From: Ceratothoa steindachneri
Taxonomy: Eukaryota; Arthropoda; Malacostraca; Isopoda; Cymothoidae
Direction of reading: 5' to 3'
Length of the DNA stretch: 64,000 nucleotides
Assembly: GCA_963969495.1 (NCBI GenBank)
Contig: OZ018317.1
Span: 226,964,099 to 227,028,098, forward strand
Numbering within the stretch: position 1 is the stretch's first letter; each line of letters begins with the position of its first letter. This document shows positions 1-11,123 of the stretch, one piece after another. The position numbers were made by a program, and so were the translations under genes. Under the pieces are notes generated by a model that did no database searches, was not told the origin of the DNA, and saw nothing but the letters and a program-made list of their open reading frames with translations.

Positions 1-2138
1 GTCCTTCAAACTAAAACGTCACTGTATTATGGGTAATTTTTCGATGGATAAAAATAAATCGTTTGCCCGCAAAGTAACATGGCATATGTTCGAATCCACA
101 GTATATCGAAAATGTGTATATGTTTTCCTGATATTTTTTCAACATTTAATTGCATTTTGGTAGTGATTATTTGAATTAAGCAATTTGTGCAACATTTGTA
201 AGAGGAAGGAAAACATTTTTAATATATGTCAGCTTTAATTTGCTGTAATTGTTTAAATAATTATTTACCAAAAATAAAGACGAGCAAAGAAACTAAGCAA
301 TAGTCGAGGTCGGTGTAAAGACGAAGGATGAAAATCAAAAGATCTAAATCGCCTAATAGAATAGACAATTTTCTTTATAGCTTTATATTTTTAATAACAT
401 TCATCGATTCATTTATAGAACATAGTAACCGATGTGCTTTCAATTACTCGTGCGGTAACTATATTTGCGTAACCGTATTCGAGAACAATTTCCTATCGTG
501 TTAACTCTTTTGGTACCACGTTTGAATTTATTATTTGTAGTTGTCACTCGATTTCTTAAATCAAAGAGCAACTAAAACTTTATATTAGTAAAGCAGTTTT
601 GTACTTTAAAGCCTCATTATTTGTCCGGGAAAACAAATATCTTCCAGTGAAAGCAGATTAAAACCGTCTCAATTTGTCATCACACGATTTATTTCTATCT
701 AAGGAATTCATTTTGCTTTTAAGGCTAAACACACACTAAGATTTATGTATATTTTGGATACAAGTTCACCCTAATTAAACTCTGTACTCTAAATGATGTC
801 GAAACTAGCCTATATTTGGATTTAAATCATAAACTGTAAAGTTATCCTTAGAGAAATCTTTTTTTGCGATGCGAGAATATTTTGATTGAAGTTTTAAAGG
901 TCAATCAAAACTAAATCACCTAAATAATTTTCAATATTAACTGCATTAACATTATAAACATTATAACATTAAAACCTGCTGGGGGTGTGGGTGATCTATA
1001 TGCATTTGCTCTATCCATATCAAGTAGAACTTATCTTCTACTTTTCAGCCCTTTACTTAAAGCTATCCAAATGGCTTTGTAAATCTTCGTAGACGCACGC
1101 ATAAATATTTTCTTCTATTACCCAATTTTATATCAACCGCAAAATTTGCTATTTTGGGTTAGATATTATTTTCAAGTTCATTTATAATATTATAATAATA
1201 ATAAAATGATAGATGTTTTATTTCTACCTTCAAGAACTTGAAGCGCTAGGACTAAATGACTATTCCCACAATGAAAGTATATGAAATGAGCAGATTATAA
1301 TTCTCGTGTTTAGTTTTAAACCCTTTCAATGCAAATCAGGGCTACATAAGGATAGGTCAAAATTCGGGGGAGTGAGTTGCTTGATTCTTTTTATCTCCTT
1401 AATTTGGAGATTTATCCAAGGATGGATCCCTGAGATGCGCCACTAGTAAACGAGGCAAGAATGAGTTCATCTAATTCCAATACTATAATATTAAAACAAA
1501 TATTAAAATTACAAATAATAAAAGAATAAAAAATACAAATTTAAATATAATACAATTCGATATGATAAGATACTCGTACAATACAAATTTTAAAAATTAA
1601 GGGAAAATTAGAATAATGTAGATTATCTTGAGGTAATGTACACTCTAGCTCCCACATCTTCCCATTTTGCTGGAAAATGTTCTAAGCCAAGAGGAAGATG
1701 AAGGTGTTTTTATAAAGACAAAGTCATCTCATAAAATCTAACCTACCTAAAAGGGAAAGTGCGAATGATTTCCAACGACTTCTACCGGCACGCGAAGCCA
1801 AATGCTTAACTTAAGAAAACTAAATAAATGTATCTCCAATTTATTTTATATAGAAACCGCATTGTGTACAATATGTTATAAATTATGTTATCAGTAAGGC
1901 AGAAGCAGAAGTCTCATTGATGGTAAATAAATAAAAAGGTCCACAACTTTTCTTTCTCTAGTTTGAATTTGTTGTTTTTTGCTTGGAAAGATAAAGATTT
2001 AATTCTGTTTAATATAATATGATAATATGTATATTTTGGGGGAAAATGACTCTCTTTTCCTTGTAATTTTTATGCATCATAAAAGGTTGGGAATAAATAA
2101 AAAGAACATCTTTAATTTTATATCCTTTCATTGTGTTT
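1..2138. other. AT-rich sequence without recognisable gene
   Basis: Short stop-rich frames only. No transposase, reverse transcriptase, tRNA-like or tandem repeat pattern stands out on either strand. Confidence 0.6.
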
Positions 2139-2224
2139 TAGTCAAGTATTGGCACGTGATAAAATTTTGTAGCAAAGATTTGGCCAATTTTGGCACACCC
2201 ACTTAAAAAGGTTGCCCACCCCTG
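2139..2224 (-). mobile_element. hAT-type transposon terminus (fragment)
   Basis: On the minus strand the sequence starting at 2224 reads CAGGGGTGGGCAACCTTTTT, the layout typical of hAT superfamily terminal inverted repeats (CAG-GGTGGGCAA). The rest of the fragment has no coding signal. I could not find the partner terminus to the left, so this is a solitary end or a strongly decayed MITE. The family call rests on the terminus alone. Confidence 0.5.
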
Positions 2225-2231
2225 GGCTAGA

Positions 2232-3175
2232 GGAATGCAATACCAAATCTGAGATTACGAATGAATAACAAATTATCCAGACTAATCTGCAACTACGTGG
2301 CGGAACGACGTGCATATATTGAGATAGGGAAACATCGAGGAGAAATAGTCAAGATAGAGGCTGGCTTTCCGCAGGGAGGTGGGATGGGGGGTGGAGTCCT
2401 TCATTATACTCAGTATATACCTAAGACATCCCACCACTATTTATAGAAGGATGGTTCAATATACAGTTCACAGACGACGTCACCACAATAGAGGTATGTT
2501 CATACAGGAACCCCGATATGCAGGCAAGACTAACAGCAAAGGAAATAAGAAGGATAAATATATACGAAATGTAAAGGAAGTCAAGTACAAACAGAAATAA
2601 GTTTAAAATCGTACCAATCTACAGCAGAAAACTCGGAAATATACATACCTGTCGAAGGAGAGCGATACGACTACACCAATGAAACTAAAGTACTAGGACT
2701 AACAATTAGCAAGATAGGATAAACCAAGCACATAAGAGAACGAGTAGAAAAGGAAAAAGGGGACTGGGTCTACTATACAGTCTCAAATCTCTTCCCTGAG
2801 AAATAAGAACAAAATTAATCAATTTATCATCCAGTCAGCAACGGTATATCCACTGATGCCTATGTACACCATCTCAAACAGTAGAGTTATTGAACTGCAG
2901 TGTATTTAAAACAAGGTAGTATAAGTAATCACAAACACAAGAAGAGGAGACAGAAGAAGACAACGAGACTTACATAGAAAAGTGAAGATGAAACTACTGA
3001 GCAAAATAATAGAAGAAAGAGCCAAGAAACTAATTAAGAAGACGCAACAGGAAGTTGGAGAGAAAATCATGGATTTGATAACAAAAAGAGAGGACAGGGA
3101 AGCACTTCGCCTCTTCCCCACATATATATGAAGGATAAACCATGAAATGGAAGAAATTTAAACGCGATAACTTGG
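2232..3175 (+). pseudogene. Non-LTR retrotransposon (LINE) reverse transcriptase relic
   Basis: Frames shift several times, but successive segments read as a LINE reverse transcriptase. 2261-2400 gives ICNYVAERRAYIEIGKHRG followed by an AGFPQGG motif, the usual (G/V)PQG block. About 2455-2500 in another frame gives FTDDVTTI, the catalytic Y/F-x-DD box. 2600-2700 gives a FKIVPI...VLGLTI-like thumb region, and 2880-3110 a lysine/arginine-rich C-terminal part. Stops and frameshifts are dense, so it is dead. Clade is uncertain; the style matches multi-copy arthropod LINEs. The endonuclease half is absent, as in 5'-truncated LINE insertions. Confidence 0.65.
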
Positions 3176-3540
3176 AAAGATAAGAGCGAGTAGGTTAAAA
3201 TTGAATTGCTGTTTTATCAGATGCATAAATCTTATAAAGAAACAACAACGAAAAGAAGTTATGTAAAACTTTATCAGTAGTAGAAGGAACAACAACATCG
3301 GGTTGAACACCTAATAACAAAACAACAATATGACAAATCACAAAACAACAAAGAAGGATAAGCCTGAGACTCAGGCATCTACTAACTTAAACTATCGAAT
3401 TTCAAAACTAAGACCTTACTAAAACAAAAGAGATTAGCATGACCTCAATGAAACCTACCATTCAATTGCAATCCTACCACTTCTTTCCACATATCCCTAC
3501 ACTTTTCTCCTATCCTTCACATCTACAGGGCTAACCACTG
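3176..3540. other. LINE 3' tail and unassigned sequence
   Basis: Runs of CAACAA and AAACAACAA at 3235-3350 look like the A/C-rich tail of the preceding LINE copy. Nothing else is recognisable. Confidence 0.4.
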
Positions 3541-3756
3541 CATATGTGGGATAGGGGTAATAGAGAAAGAATGAAGAATAAAAGGATATATTACATACCG
3601 TGTTTCAGAGCGCACGATAAGGTTATGTTCACCGACCTTCTACGTCAACTTTTAAGTCTACAACGCTATTTCAACCTTTGCTATCTCTACCTCTTACTCC
3701 TCCTTTCCCTCTCTTTCTCTTGGTCTCCTCGTCGCTCCTCCGATAATCCCTCTAGG

Positions 3757-3850
3757 GCTCTGGAGGTGTGGAGAGGAGGCCGGGGGACCGGCTCTCCCCC
3801 CCTACTGCTGGTCATCTCAGGATGACCAGAGTAGGAGGTGAGGGGACTGG
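3757..3850. repeat. GC-rich imperfect hairpin
   Basis: Within AT-rich DNA, this GC-rich stretch folds on itself. CCTACTGCTGGTCATC is followed, after a TCAG loop, by GATGACCAGAGTAGG, a near-perfect inverted repeat with one bulged base. A second inverted motif (CCGGGGGACCGG) lies just upstream. It probably belongs to an unrecognised repeat; the flanks have no coding signal. Confidence 0.5.
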
Positions 3851-4124
3851 CAATCTTTCTATGTCTGTCCTCCAACCTTTCCTTTCTTTTTATTTCATGG
3901 TGAGGAATTAATTTGACTAAATGAAAAAAAGTAATTAAAGGGTAAAGGAAATTTCCTGGGTGAGTATACTGTATTAGTAAAGTAGTAGCCACCATAATTA
4001 CCTACCGAAATTGTCGAATGCCTGTCTCTATCTATCCTACCTCCCCCAAAATATTGGGACTCCGGAGGGCTGCAGCTCCTGCTAGAATAGTTTGTCTGGA
4101 TATTTCTTTAACTTCAAAAAATAT

Positions 4125-4957
4125 AAAGGAACTATTTATGAAATATATAATATAGTTGAGGCAAGTTAAAATAATAGCGGAGTAAAGTAAGTAAAATGCA
4201 TTAAGAAGAAATCAATCTTTAAACTACCTAGCAATTAAATTAAATAAATAAGAAACAACCTCTTAAAGTCACCTCCCAAAATAAACAAAATACGACACGG
4301 AAAAATATCCTGATGGAGATGGTTTTAACAAACTCTTCTATTGAATTGTAATTCAGCAACGTAGAGTGAAATTGGGGAGGGCGGGAGAGTGGGTTCAATA
4401 TAATTACACCACTTATTCCTTTTTCGGCATCGAAATATTTTCCAGGTAGGAGTTGGTTTGGTATCCAATTTTTCGAACCCAAAATTGAAATACATTGCCA
4501 TTTTCATTTTTAAATATATTTGGTTGATACAACCTTAGTATTACGTTTTAAATTCGAAGAATGATAACACTGTTTAACAAAATTCCAGTTTTGTCTTGTC
4601 CTTGGGTTAAAAGTGTTATTTCTCAATTGTTTGTGGCTCTATTAAAGAACAAAGTCAATTTTAATCCTGAAACTTTGCTTTTATGGCTAGGACATTGCAT
4701 TTTTAAATTAACCCATTTATAATAAATAAAATTATTTTGATGCAAATAGTAAAAATATATAAAAAGTTTCAAGGGGTATTTTGGTTTTCAGTTATGCATA
4801 TTTTGGGAGATGGCTTTAAGAGGTTGGTTGTTATTTATTTGATTTAATTGCTAGGTAGTTTAAAGATTGATTTCTTCTTAATGCATTTTACTTACTTTAC
4901 TCCGTTATCCTTTTAACTTGCCTAAAATTTATTATATATATATAAAGTTATTTAAAG
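4125..4957. mobile_element. Non-autonomous element with ~160-bp terminal inverted repeats (MITE/foldback-like)
   Basis: Left arm about 4125-4285 is the reverse complement of right arm about 4797-4957. Diagnostic strings are GCGGAGTAAAGTAAGTAAAA (left) and its complement ending at the CTTTACTCCG of the right arm, then the shared AAACTACCTAGCAATTAAAT. The ~510-bp interior has no transposase frame. Arms differ at a minority of positions, so the insertion is old. I could not fix the exact ends or a target duplication, so the superfamily is unknown. Confidence 0.7.
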
Positions 4958-5086
4958 AGTAATACAGTAGTAATAGATATTATTTCCTATATATTTTGTT
5001 TTTTTTGTGACCTGGACAGCAATGGCAGTTCTCTTACATTTCACATAGATTCAGCACTAATTTGGTGAAAAATAAACTGTATAGCT

Positions 5087-5193
5087 TTCTAGAACTTTCT
5101 AGAATTTTTTACATGTTTTAAAAATTTCTGGAACATTATGGCAACGTAGATGACTATATAAATACAAATAATGTCTACTCAACCAATCAGTTT
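5087..5193 (+). promoter_or_regulatory. Heat-shock-type core promoter: HSE, TATA box, initiator
   Basis: 5087-5104 reads TTCTAGAACTTTCTAGAA, a perfect TTCnnGAAnnTTCnnGAA array, the binding site expected for trimeric HSF. A second inverted pair, TTCTGGAA, is at 5126-5133. TATATAAATA lies at 5155-5164 and TCAGTTT, an arthropod-type initiator, at 5187-5193, with its A about 32 bases downstream of the TATA. A CCAAT lies at 5183-5187. Spacing and order match an inducible hsp promoter. The first downstream ATG (5204) opens only a short frame that runs into an (AT)n tract. The likely target is the relic gene starting at 5445. Confidence 0.65.
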
Positions 5194-5262
5194 AACTCTA
5201 GCCATGAAAATGTGTGAGGCATATAAGGCATATTTCAGCATGCCAATCGAATCGGAGATCAA

Positions 5263-5263
5263 G

Positions 5264-5332
<69 letters not shown>
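5263..5332. repeat. (AT)n microsatellite
   Basis: About 34 uninterrupted AT units between the promoter's initiator and the splice acceptor at 5443. It yields artefactual Tyr-Ile repeat frames. Confidence 0.97.
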
Positions 5333-5333
<1 letters not shown>

Positions 5334-5391
5334 GCGTTTTGTTTATTTGAATACGGGATTTTTATTTTTTTAACATTTATAATAAAACTAG

Positions 5392-5443
5392 GTGAAAAGT
5401 GTTTGTAGATTTATACTTATGTTTTCATTTTGTTTTTTTACAG
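5392..5443 (+). other. Candidate 52-nt intron upstream of the relic gene
   Basis: Donor AG|GTGAAAAGT at 5391/5392 and acceptor TTTTTTTACAG|GATGG at 5443/5444, with a long pyrimidine tract. The acceptor is convincing; the donor is less so, and an alternative at about 5210 (GTGTGAGG) would place the whole (AT)n tract in the intron. Splicing is inferred from sequence only. Confidence 0.4.
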
Positions 5444-5444
5444 G

Positions 5445-6840
5445 ATGGTACACAGGAGAAAAGAGAGCTATAAATTTCGCAATCCCAGGCGCAAATATGC
5501 GCCTGTTATTATGTATCCATACCTTCAGTCATCTATTGAGCCAATGCCACACAGTTCTGAGCTCCCCGTTCCCACTCCTCCAAAAAGAGAGTGGCAGATT
5601 TGACAAAGGAAAAGCAGTTCAGAAGAAGACGAAGTCATTGATCCAAATTGCAGAGGTGCAATAGAGAAGAGAAACCCATACTATCTCAACCAATAAGATC
5701 TCTACGAACTTGTCAGAGATCTTGGTTTCACAAATTCCAATGCCGAGCTTTAAGTTCGAGACTCAAGCCGTGGGATCTTTTAGGTGACAGTGTGCAAATA
5801 TCAGACCAGGGAAAGCGTCACCAGTGTTTTTTAAGTTTTTTTACACGACAAGTTGAGTTGTGCTTTTTTCACAATGTTACCGGTCTGTTTGAAACAATCA
5901 GAATCGCCTGTAACCCGAACGGGTGGCGCCTTTTCATTGACAGCTCGCCCATGAGATTACAATCCGTGCTGGTTAATAATGAGAACATGTATCCATCTCT
6001 TCCCCTTACTCACTCGGTCCAGCTCAAAGAGGAATACAGCAGTGACAAAATTTTGTTAGATGCATTGAAATATGAAGAGTACTGTTGGGAGGTTATAAGA
6101 GGGTTCAAAAAGGTGGCCTTCTTGATGCATCTTCAAGGCGGCTTTACCAAGTTTCCTTGTTATCTTTGCATTTGGGGCAGCAGGGAGATAGTGCCACACT
6201 AACATCAGCAGGATAGGCCACAAGGACCGAGTTTAGTGTGGAAAAAACAACGTCAAATGTGAGTCTTTGTTGGACTCTCGAAAAGTACTGTTTCCTTTTC
6301 TGTACTTAAAATTGGGCCTTAGGAAACAACTCGTCAGAGCTCTAAATAAGGAGTCTTCAGCTTTCAAATATCTTTAAGATTCTTTTCCTAAGATATCTGC
6401 AGCAAAGGTGGAAGTCGGGGTCTTCGTCATTCTACAAATAAATAAGATCATGGAGTGCAAGGAGTTTCCCGAGAATTCACTAGGACGGAAAAAGCAGCGT
6501 GGGACAGCTCTATCGCAGTGGTTCTGGGCTTCCTAGGTAATCACAAAGCCAAAAACTATGTAAAGCTTGTTGAGAACTTTGTGAGAAACTACGGAAAGAT
6601 ACTTTGCAGGATGTCCCTGAAAGTCCATATTCTTCACGCTCATTTTGATAAATTTAAGAAAACGGGAGCGTACTCCGAGGAGCATGGCGAACGCTTTTAT
6701 CCGGGTCTACTGGAGTTTGAACGCCGCAATCAAGGATCGAATAATGAAAATCTGATGAGAGACTATATTTGGGGGGGGGGGGGATTCGTGATAGTAATTT
6801 ACAGTATAAGTGTAAGTCTTGAAAAAAATACTCATTTTTA
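5445..6840 (+). pseudogene. Decayed copy of a multi-copy arthropod protein family (transposon-like, function unassigned)
   Basis: The conserved start is ATG 5445, directly after a splice acceptor. It opens a basic N-terminus (MVHRRKESYKFRNPRRKYAP) and then a PVPTPPKREW motif before a stop near 5601. Frames then alternate: DLYELVRDLGF near 5690, a long open stretch at 5750-6200 (ISDQGKRHQ, RIACNPNGWRLFIDSS, GGFTKFPCYLCIW), a stop-rich part at 6200-6450, and 6455-6770 (GFLGNHKAKNYVKLVE, CRMSLKVHILHAHFDKF, ERRNQGSNNENLMRDYIWG). A 13-G run at 6771-6783 breaks the tail. I recall near-identical 'uncharacterised' proteins in many copies in arthropod genomes, with a DYIWGLIRESDLQY-like C-terminus. 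The Cys-x-x-Cys in PCYLC may bind metal. No transposase class is assigned. Confidence 0.65.
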
Positions 6841-8804
6841 ATATTTTAATTGTCTCACTTATGTAATTCTAGAAAAAATAAATTCTCTTTTTGTATCATG
6901 TCGTTTTGTTTCTACTTTATGCAAACCAAAGTTCAAAGTAGTCACTTTCTTCCAGAAGTAATAGCAAAAATTCATATAAATATCATTTTCTGGTCAGAAA
7001 GTCAAAATTTAAAATAAATAACAGTGTTTTTCATGTATTCTAGACACAAGCAAATATAATATCAGTTTGCTCCCCAAAGACAAAAATCGTGTTACACAGA
7101 GTAGCACCTTAAACTTCTTCCTCTTTTATAAAACGCCTAAAAAATGAAGTATATATCTAGTTAAATATTAATTTTAGCAACTTAATTAATATTTTACTAT
7201 ATATTTCTAAAAAAAATCTAATTAAGAAACAAAATTTGTTTATGTGACTGTTCCACAGAGAACCATAAAAAGGAAGAAAATATGAGCTGAGTTCAATATG
7301 AGGAAGAAACTTAGATACTTCTGTGCTTTATAATTACTTGCTTAATCTCTTTTCTGTAAAAACCAGAGAAGTTTCATATCAGGAATTGTTGCATTAATTT
7401 CATACTTTTGTTTAATAAATACATTGTTAAACATTTCAGGGAAAATATTCGTAGGAAGTAGGAAATGGATTTGAAAATCGCCTAAAACATATTTCTCAAA
7501 TTCGATTAACATTAGGATGTATTAAACGCAAGTAAAAATTTACGAAGCTCAATGATATAAAGTGAACAATCATTTGTATACAAAGTGGAATCATTTGATA
7601 ATATATTGATGTGTTACCCAAGATTAATACCACCGCCAAAGAGGATGTTGAATAACGCCGTACTTTTCAGTACTCATGCCATTTTTCACTTTACTCTTGG
7701 GAAGTAAAAATGTTTAGGATGAACTTGTCCAGCTCATTTATTCTTTTACTTTTCTTGATAATTTTATAGATTTTATTCTCTCTCGAAAGGAGAGACAAAA
7801 CTTTTAAAGGCAGGCGTTATGAATCTTCCCAAAATAAATTAAGGCGAAGGAAGAAAAGTTTCAATTAAAGAAAAGACAATAATTTCTAGCCATTGGAGAA
7901 AAGCATTTGAAATACTAAGCCCTTTAGATTACAACGCTGGAGAATTAATGCTATTTATTACCTTATTTTATGGAAGTAATAAATGTATAAATGGAAAAGC
8001 TCATAAGAATCCAAGAGTATTTACTACATCCTAACTCTTATTTCAGCAAAGCCTTTAATTTATATGAATGGAGAATTATGTAGTTACCAACGGAGTTAAA
8101 CGATTAAGTGCCTTAAAAAACGAGTAAAACCAGCCTGCTTTTATGTTCGCTGAACAAGTGGAATTCAAATTAATATATCTGTATTAATTTACTTTTCCTT
8201 TGGTATCAGTGAGGTTTAAGGGGGAGAGCAGTGGCAGGTATTTAAATCAATAACTAATGTAACTTTTTTTTCATTCTGTTAACTCTCGGTTTTCATCTTT
8301 CTATCATTCCCGTAACTTCACTTCATTCTTTTCTGTGGTTGTGTGGTTAAATTACTCACCACTCATTTAGATGCAATTCAGCCATGGATTGCAATTCCAC
8401 ACATTCCTTTTAGTTAATTCCAATTACCAGACATTCACACTTGATACAGATTCACTTGAGAGTTAACTCACATTTTTATCTCAGAAGTTATATAGTGAGG
8501 CAGACCCTCATACGTCAAATACGAGGATTTGTTAGTGGACTGAATAATGAGAAATTTCACTATCAGAAAGAAAACTGACTCAAAATTTAAAGCTGAGAAT
8601 GATGGCAGAGGAAGAGATTAAGCCATTACTTCCTCGCTAATTCGAACGCAAAGATCTCCTGGAATGTTTCTCTGAGGCGAATTGTAGAAGGAAAAAGAGA
8701 ACACTTTTAATGGATTTTATGTGCTTATAGGTGAAACAAAATGGGAAAATCAACAAACCAATACTACCTGGAAATTCTCTAATTCTTTTATAAGGAAATT
8801 AGTG
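6841..8804. other. AT-rich sequence without recognisable gene
   Basis: No coding similarity, inverted repeat or tandem array noticed. Confidence 0.55.
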
Positions 8805-9137
8805 AAGTTTGGGGAATTGAAACAAGGTCTGCTGACAAAACGTCGCCTGCTCTCACTTATTCTGATTTATGACTTACGACCTTCAATTCTTTACGTAATT
8901 CTAGGACTAACTTTGGGAGGACCTGGTAATTATATCAGTCTAAAGAGAATGTAAAACAACATAAGGATTTCAAATTTTGTTAAAACCGGTCGGAGAGTTA
9001 TGATGTTATTGCCAAAGCAAAATAATTTCCGGGCTAAACTTGGGAGGACTTGGGAATTATATCTGTCTAAACAGAATGTAAAACAACATAAGGGTTTCAT
9101 ATTTCGTTAGAATCAGCCGAATAGTTACAACGTTATT
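8805..9137 (-). repeat. Dispersed repeat of ~120-bp subunits, copy 1
   Basis: Reverse-strand relative of the copies at 40128-40300 and 41130-41640. It starts with the family terminus (AACAAGGTCTGCTGAC, then TGATTTATGACTTACGACC) and continues with two subunits, each containing GAATGTAAAACAACATAAGG and ATGTTATTGCC-like ends. Non-coding; class unknown. Confidence 0.7.
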
Positions 9138-10489
9138 ACCCCCCCCACTTCCCCCCAAAATCTCTCCACTAGATTCGCACGCGACTAAAAATGCAAACGA
9201 AACATATCTTCTGTAGCCAAAATGGTTCGCTAGTTGGAAAGAAAAGAAAGTAGAGGGTTGCAGTTCTCAAAAAATTACCACTTTTCTGTAACAAAGCCAG
9301 GATCTTTAGTAGGCAATTGGGGTTGTGTAAATGTAATTATTGTCATTCTTTAATACTTTCGCATTATTATACTACTAGTAGTATATTAACTTTTATTCCC
9401 GAATAATTACGGATCCTTTGCTGTTAATTTCTCATTATTTTCTAGAAATAGATATAAATAGAGTCAGAAATTGTGCTCCACTATTATTTGAAATAAAGGA
9501 GCTTATAATTATATTTGCCCTCCAAAGTCAGAATTTATGGATGATTCGCCTTTTAAACAATGGAGAATGTAAATTAAGGAATTTAGAAAACAGTTCCCTT
9601 TAGAGGTTCCTTTAAAGGAGGGGGGAGTATAAAAAATTCATAGCCTTTACACTTTGCTCTCTTTAATTTCCTTCGTATTCTTTTATTTACATTTCGAGGT
9701 TATAGTAAATTATGCTTACTCTAGTATTTTCAAAGATACCCTCTTTTGTGCTATCACAGAGTTAACTCTTCTTAATATACTTTGCGGCCATTCGGTTATC
9801 TCGCTCAAATTTTGATCCAAAATTTATAGTAGTAAAATGTTTTATTATTTAAAGGGATTAATTTAGGCTGAAAGATTGCAATATTCCAGTGATATAAAAT
9901 TGATGTCTCTCTCTCAATCTTCCCTAGTAAGTTCTATTTCTATGATTTAGAATAAATTTCCTTCCTGGTCTCTTTTCAATAAATACCTTTTGCATTTATA
10001 GTTACTAGAAATACACCGCATACTTGAAATGAGATCTTACAAGCGCTTTACTTAATGAAAATGCTTACGTTTTGGGACACTACAGTCCAATGTTTAGAAA
10101 ATCATCGAGGATTCGAGATTAATACACCTAAATATATTTCCATGTGAAACTTATTTATAATTTGACCCCATATTTAATCTCTTGTAGAATATCATGAACT
10201 ATGTGGATTATGTTACATTTGTCCAAGTCCGATTCTTTTGTCACATTGTCACAGTTACTATAATATTTAAAAATAGTACCAATATACTGGGCATCAGCAT
10301 ATTGTAAATTTTATATTTTAAAAATGATGTAAAGTTTATTTATATTTAGCCTCAAAAAAACAGTGGACGGAAAGCACATTTTGAGGAACGCTACTAACGT
10401 TCTATTCCCACGATCTTTTTATATTTACAGCAATATTCTGCTTGCAGCTTTTCAGCCATTTCTCAATCTATGTTAGTAAACCTCCAACT
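9138..10489. other. AT-rich sequence without recognisable gene
   Basis: C-rich runs at 9140-9165 and otherwise AT-rich DNA. Nothing supportable. Confidence 0.5.
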
Positions 10490-10650
10490 ATTACCTGTTG
10501 TTTTAGCTCTTTTAAGTTTCTTTAATGTCAATCGGTTTCAAAACCCTTTTTGAAATCGAGATGAACTACATCTACAGCCTTTTCCTGGTCAAAGCTTTCG
10601 AAATATCAATCAAATTGTTATCCAGGAAGGTTTACGTCAAATGCTCTTCT
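10490..10650 (-). pseudogene. Short CR1-like reverse transcriptase fragment
   Basis: On the minus strand about 10640-10540 reads KAVDVVHLDFKKGFET, matching the motif A region (VDVVYLDFxKAFD) of CR1-type LINE reverse transcriptases, as in the larger relic at 25.7-27.0 kb. The flanking frames are broken. A fragment only. Confidence 0.5.
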
Positions 10651-11123
10651 GTCTAATTTATTAGGTTACATGTATTTACCCTTCATATAATCTGCCAAAA
10701 TTACCAACGGAGAAAAGAAAGAGATTCAAACCAAAATTTTACTGATTTAGGTCCTTATGCATTTTTGGACAATTCATGATAAATTTACTCATATGTTTTT
10801 AAAAACAGAGGTATTTTAATTGATCGTTTCGTACGTTGGATTGGTTAGATTTTATCTGGACTGCGGTTTTGAATTTTCCTTTTTTTTTAATATAAAAAAC
10901 TAGTTTCATATTTCGCGGTCATTATTAGAAAGATTATCATCTAACAAATATATTACTTATTAAATTGTAGGTAATTTTAAGTTATTTGTATCTTGGACGG
11001 TAAAATCATTTGAATATTTGTTCATTAAATGGGCTCCACATGTCGGTAGGATTGTCATTAAGGACACCCTAACTATCCTTTAGGTGGGCGGCTGTAATTT
11101 AGATATCTATATAAACGCTTTAG
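10651..11123. other. Unassigned AT-rich sequence
   Basis: Nothing recognisable between the CR1 fragment and the PLE copy starting at about 11.12 kb. Confidence 0.45.

Noticed and set aside
97..110. GTTCGAATCC string resembling a tRNA B box
   Set aside because: No A box or cloverleaf stems at the right spacing.
3544..3995. Overlapping frames on both strands around a GC-rich patch
   Set aside because: No similarity to known proteins; low-complexity Leu/Ser/Arg composition caused by the GC-rich hairpin.
5204..5262. Short frame from ATG 5204 (MKMCEAYKAYFSMPIESEIK) as the heat-shock gene product
   Set aside because: Runs directly into the (AT)n tract and then a stop; more likely 5' leader.
5214..5408. 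Frames rich in alternating Tyr-Ile, here and at 12108-12425, 14724-15011, 15794-16045, 15927-16406
   Set aside because: They are translations of (TA)n microsatellites with random flanks, not proteins.
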